NCBI GenBank assembly: GCA_900552145.1 | Contig: URYW01000020.1 | Span: 1-23,697 of the forward strand | DNA: 23,697 bases | Source: an uncultured Collinsella sp. | Lineage (GTDB): Bacteria; Actinomycetota; Coriobacteriia; Coriobacteriales; Coriobacteriaceae | Direction: 5' to 3' | Shown: piece after piece, positions 22,175 through 23,697 of the stretch | Layout of the letters: each line of letters opens with the position of its first letter | Numbering within the stretch: the stretch's first letter is position 1 | Notes under the pieces: generated by a model | Database searches by the model: none | Told to the model about the DNA's origin: nothing | Seen by the model: the letters and a program-made list of their open reading frames with translations, nothing else | Made by a program: the position numbers and the translations under genes

Positions 22175-23512
22175 CTACTTCCCAAAGATCGCGCCGAACA
22201 GGCCCTTGCGCTTGGGCTTTTCTTCTCGGTAGGAACCCTCGGCCGCCGCTGCCACCTGCCGCGGCTGCTCGCCGCCTCCACGGCGTACGATCTGGTATAG
22301 GAACGGCGATTTAACGTATTTGACCTCGATGGGCGTGGCGTGCACGGTGCTCTCACCGGACAGATGCAGGCTCGGGCTGAGCGGCGCCACGATATGCGTT
22401 TCGCGCTTGTCGCTAAACACCACCGCGGCCGCGCGGCCCGTCTGGCCGTTTACGGCAATGCGCACCTGCTCGCCATCGCGGCCGTCTGTCGCCGGACGAT
22501 CGACAAAGTAGACCGGCACCATCACCAGGCCGTCCTTATGTTTGCGGGCCTTGCGCGCCCACATGCGAATGCTCTTTTTATTGAGCCCCAGTACAGCCTC
22601 GGCGTCGTTGCCCGCAACGTCGAGCGCCAACTTATCAATGACCACCTGGTCCTTGGTAGACGCATCGACTGAGACAACGCGAAAGTCACCTTCCTGCATG
22701 GCGGGATCGAACGGACCGACCTTGGCAAAGTCCCACGGCTCCAAAATGCCCATGAGGCGAACGTCCAGGTAGTTTGCCCTGGGGTATGCCCAGTCGAGCA
22801 CCTCGTAGTACACCAAGGCCTCCTTGCTCAGGCCCTTGCCCGGGAAGCTCGCCATCATGCGCAAGTCCGCCAGCGCCATGGGGAAATAGAAGAGCATCAT
22901 GTCGTTTTGGATCGCGTCTTCCATGTCGTGCCCGGCAAAGGCATCCGGATACTGGCGCACCAGCTGCAGCGCGTTGGCACGTGCCTGCTGCGGCGAGATT
23001 TCGCAGGGAATACCCTGCTCGGGCACATACTCCGCACCAACGCCCATGGTCAGGCGCTTGCTAAACGTCCCCGGCTTGAGCAGGTCCGCAATGCCGATCT
23101 TATTGCCGCAGGACGAGCACTCAAACACACGCTGCGTTGACTCGCCCTCAAAGGACGCTCCGCAGAAGGGGCAAGGAATGCTCACATGCGTGGCCTCTTG
23201 GAACTCCTGCGCCGTGCCGCGATCCTCCCACAGCAGATGTTCCAGGACCGACTGATTGCGCCAGTGCGCATTGAAGAAATACCAGTCCGGGTCCTGCGGG
23301 CGCTCGAGTTGCGACACATGCGTGAGTTTGAGCAGTCCATCCACCACCGTCAACGGCGTATGGCGAATACCCAAAGCGCTCTTGGGCTCTCCTGCGTCCG
23401 CCTGCCACGGAACCACCGTGCCGCAATAGGCGCACTCAAAGCTGCGCTTAGCCTGGTGCGAGTACATAGGGCCGCCGCAGTTTTGACATTTAATGGCAAA
23501 CATCTCGTCCAT
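22175..23512 (-). CDS. Double zinc-ribbon protein of unknown function
   Basis: A 445-aa cytoplasmic protein. Two zinc-ribbon motifs lie at the N-terminus: CQNCGG...CAYCG (residues about 9-30) and CPFCG...CSSCG (about 112-136). The middle, about 150-330, is mixed helix/strand with a run of aromatic residues (DWAYPRANYLDVRLMGILEPWDF). The last strand-rich part (about 330-420) ends in a basic tail RKGLFGAIFGK that could touch membrane or nucleic acid. I do not recognise a named family. ATG at 23512 has AAAGGAGG 8 nt upstream; the frame extends further to 23563 but that part covers the ribosome binding site. It may be a zinc-dependent scaffold or regulator; that is only a guess. Confidence 0.85.
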   Translation of the reverse strand: MDEMFAIKCQNCGGPMYSHQAKRSFECAYCGTVVPWQADAGEPKSALGIRHTPLTVVDGLLKLTHVSQLERPQDPDWYFFNAHWRNQSVLEHLLWEDRGTAQEFQEATHVSIPCPFCGASFEGESTQRVFECSSCGNKIGIADLLKPGTFSKRLTMGVGAEYVPEQGIPCEISPQQARANALQLVRQYPDAFAGHDMEDAIQNDMMLFYFPMALADLRMMASFPGKGLSKEALVYYEVLDWAYPRANYLDVRLMGILEPWDFAKVGPFDPAMQEGDFRVVSVDASTKDQVVIDKLALDVAGNDAEAVLGLNKKSIRMWARKARKHKDGLVMVPVYFVDRPATDGRDGEQVRIAVNGQTGRAAAVVFSDKRETHIVAPLSPSLHLSGESTVHATPIEVKYVKSPFLYQIVRRGGGEQPRQVAAAAEGSYREEKPKRKGLFGAIFGK

Positions 23513-23540
23513 GGAAACGTCCTCCTTTGCACAGGGGCTG

Positions 23541-23559
23541 TCGACATTAAGTATGTCGA
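23541..23559. promoter_or_regulatory. Inverted repeat upstream of the zinc-ribbon gene
   Basis: TCGACAT (23541-23547) and ATGTCGA (23553-23559) are perfect complements separated by 5 nt, about 28 nt before the start codon and just upstream of the ribosome binding site. The size and spacing fit a dimeric repressor site. Confidence 0.45.
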
Positions 23560-23669
23560 GCAAGCAGGCACATGCCCATACCCATGTGGCCCAAAATGGA
23601 CCACCCAGGCAGACGAGAAGGCTCGCTCGTTAGCACCGGCAGACTATTGCTGCATTTTCTGAGCATCGG

Positions 23670-23688
23670 CGCACGGCGCCCCCGTGCG
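23670..23688. other. Short GC hairpin at the window end
   Basis: CGCACGG (23670-23676) pairs with CCGTGCG (23682-23688) around a 5-nt loop. No T-run is visible before the window ends. It could belong to the neighbouring gene outside the window. Confidence 0.35.
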
Positions 23689-23697
23689 AGCTACACT

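Noticed and set aside
1..23697. CRISPR array, prophage or insertion sequence
   Set aside because: No regularly spaced direct repeats, transposase, integrase or phage structural genes are visible; repeats found are local and few.

Overview
The window is high-GC, gene-dense bacterial DNA from a Gram-positive organism. The evidence is sortase-type and lipoprotein surface proteins, strong AGGAGG-type ribosome binding sites, class III fructose-bisphosphatase, and paired FchA/FolD one-carbon enzymes. From remembered protein families it looks most like a Coriobacteriia gut commensal, Collinsella or a close relative. That assignment is inference; no 16S or marker gene is present.

Layout. 1-654 is the 3' end of a TIM-barrel gene with its terminator. 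736-1626 (-) is a DegV fatty-acid-binding protein. 1947-4964 (+) holds class III FBPase and two GtrA-family membrane proteins. 5124-10079 (-) is the most striking unit: a promoter, a cobalamin riboswitch, a 1279-aa wall-type surface protein with four transcobalamin-C-like (DUF4430) domains, a PQQ-type beta-propeller and an InlB-type repeat, then a directly abutting gene for a membrane-anchored single-DUF4430 protein. 10172-12360 (-) is a phasin-like protein and an ABC1/UbiB kinase. 12460-13983 (-) is a C69 dipeptidase. 14096-15585 (-) is the fchA-folD one-carbon operon. 16046-16645 (+) is a lipoprotein. 16951-19413 (+) is a secreted PI-PLC-like protein. 19587-19901 (-) is a small PH-like protein. 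20104-21816 (+) is an accessory patch with hicAB, two matching DNA hairpins and an ADP-ribosylglycohydrolase. 22175-23512 (-) is a double zinc-ribbon protein.

How genes may work together. The cobalamin riboswitch in front of the DUF4430 pair suggests a B12-repressed apparatus for catching corrinoids outside the cell and passing them to a membrane-anchored carrier. I consider this the best candidate for a poorly described system. In the folate operon, FolD appears to lack two of the three residues needed for its cyclohydrolase activity, while FchA, a dedicated cyclohydrolase/cyclodeaminase-family protein, is encoded 2 nt upstream. This suggests the two enzymes share the work. hicAB and the ADP-ribosylglycohydrolase form a small accessory island separated by matching palindromes.
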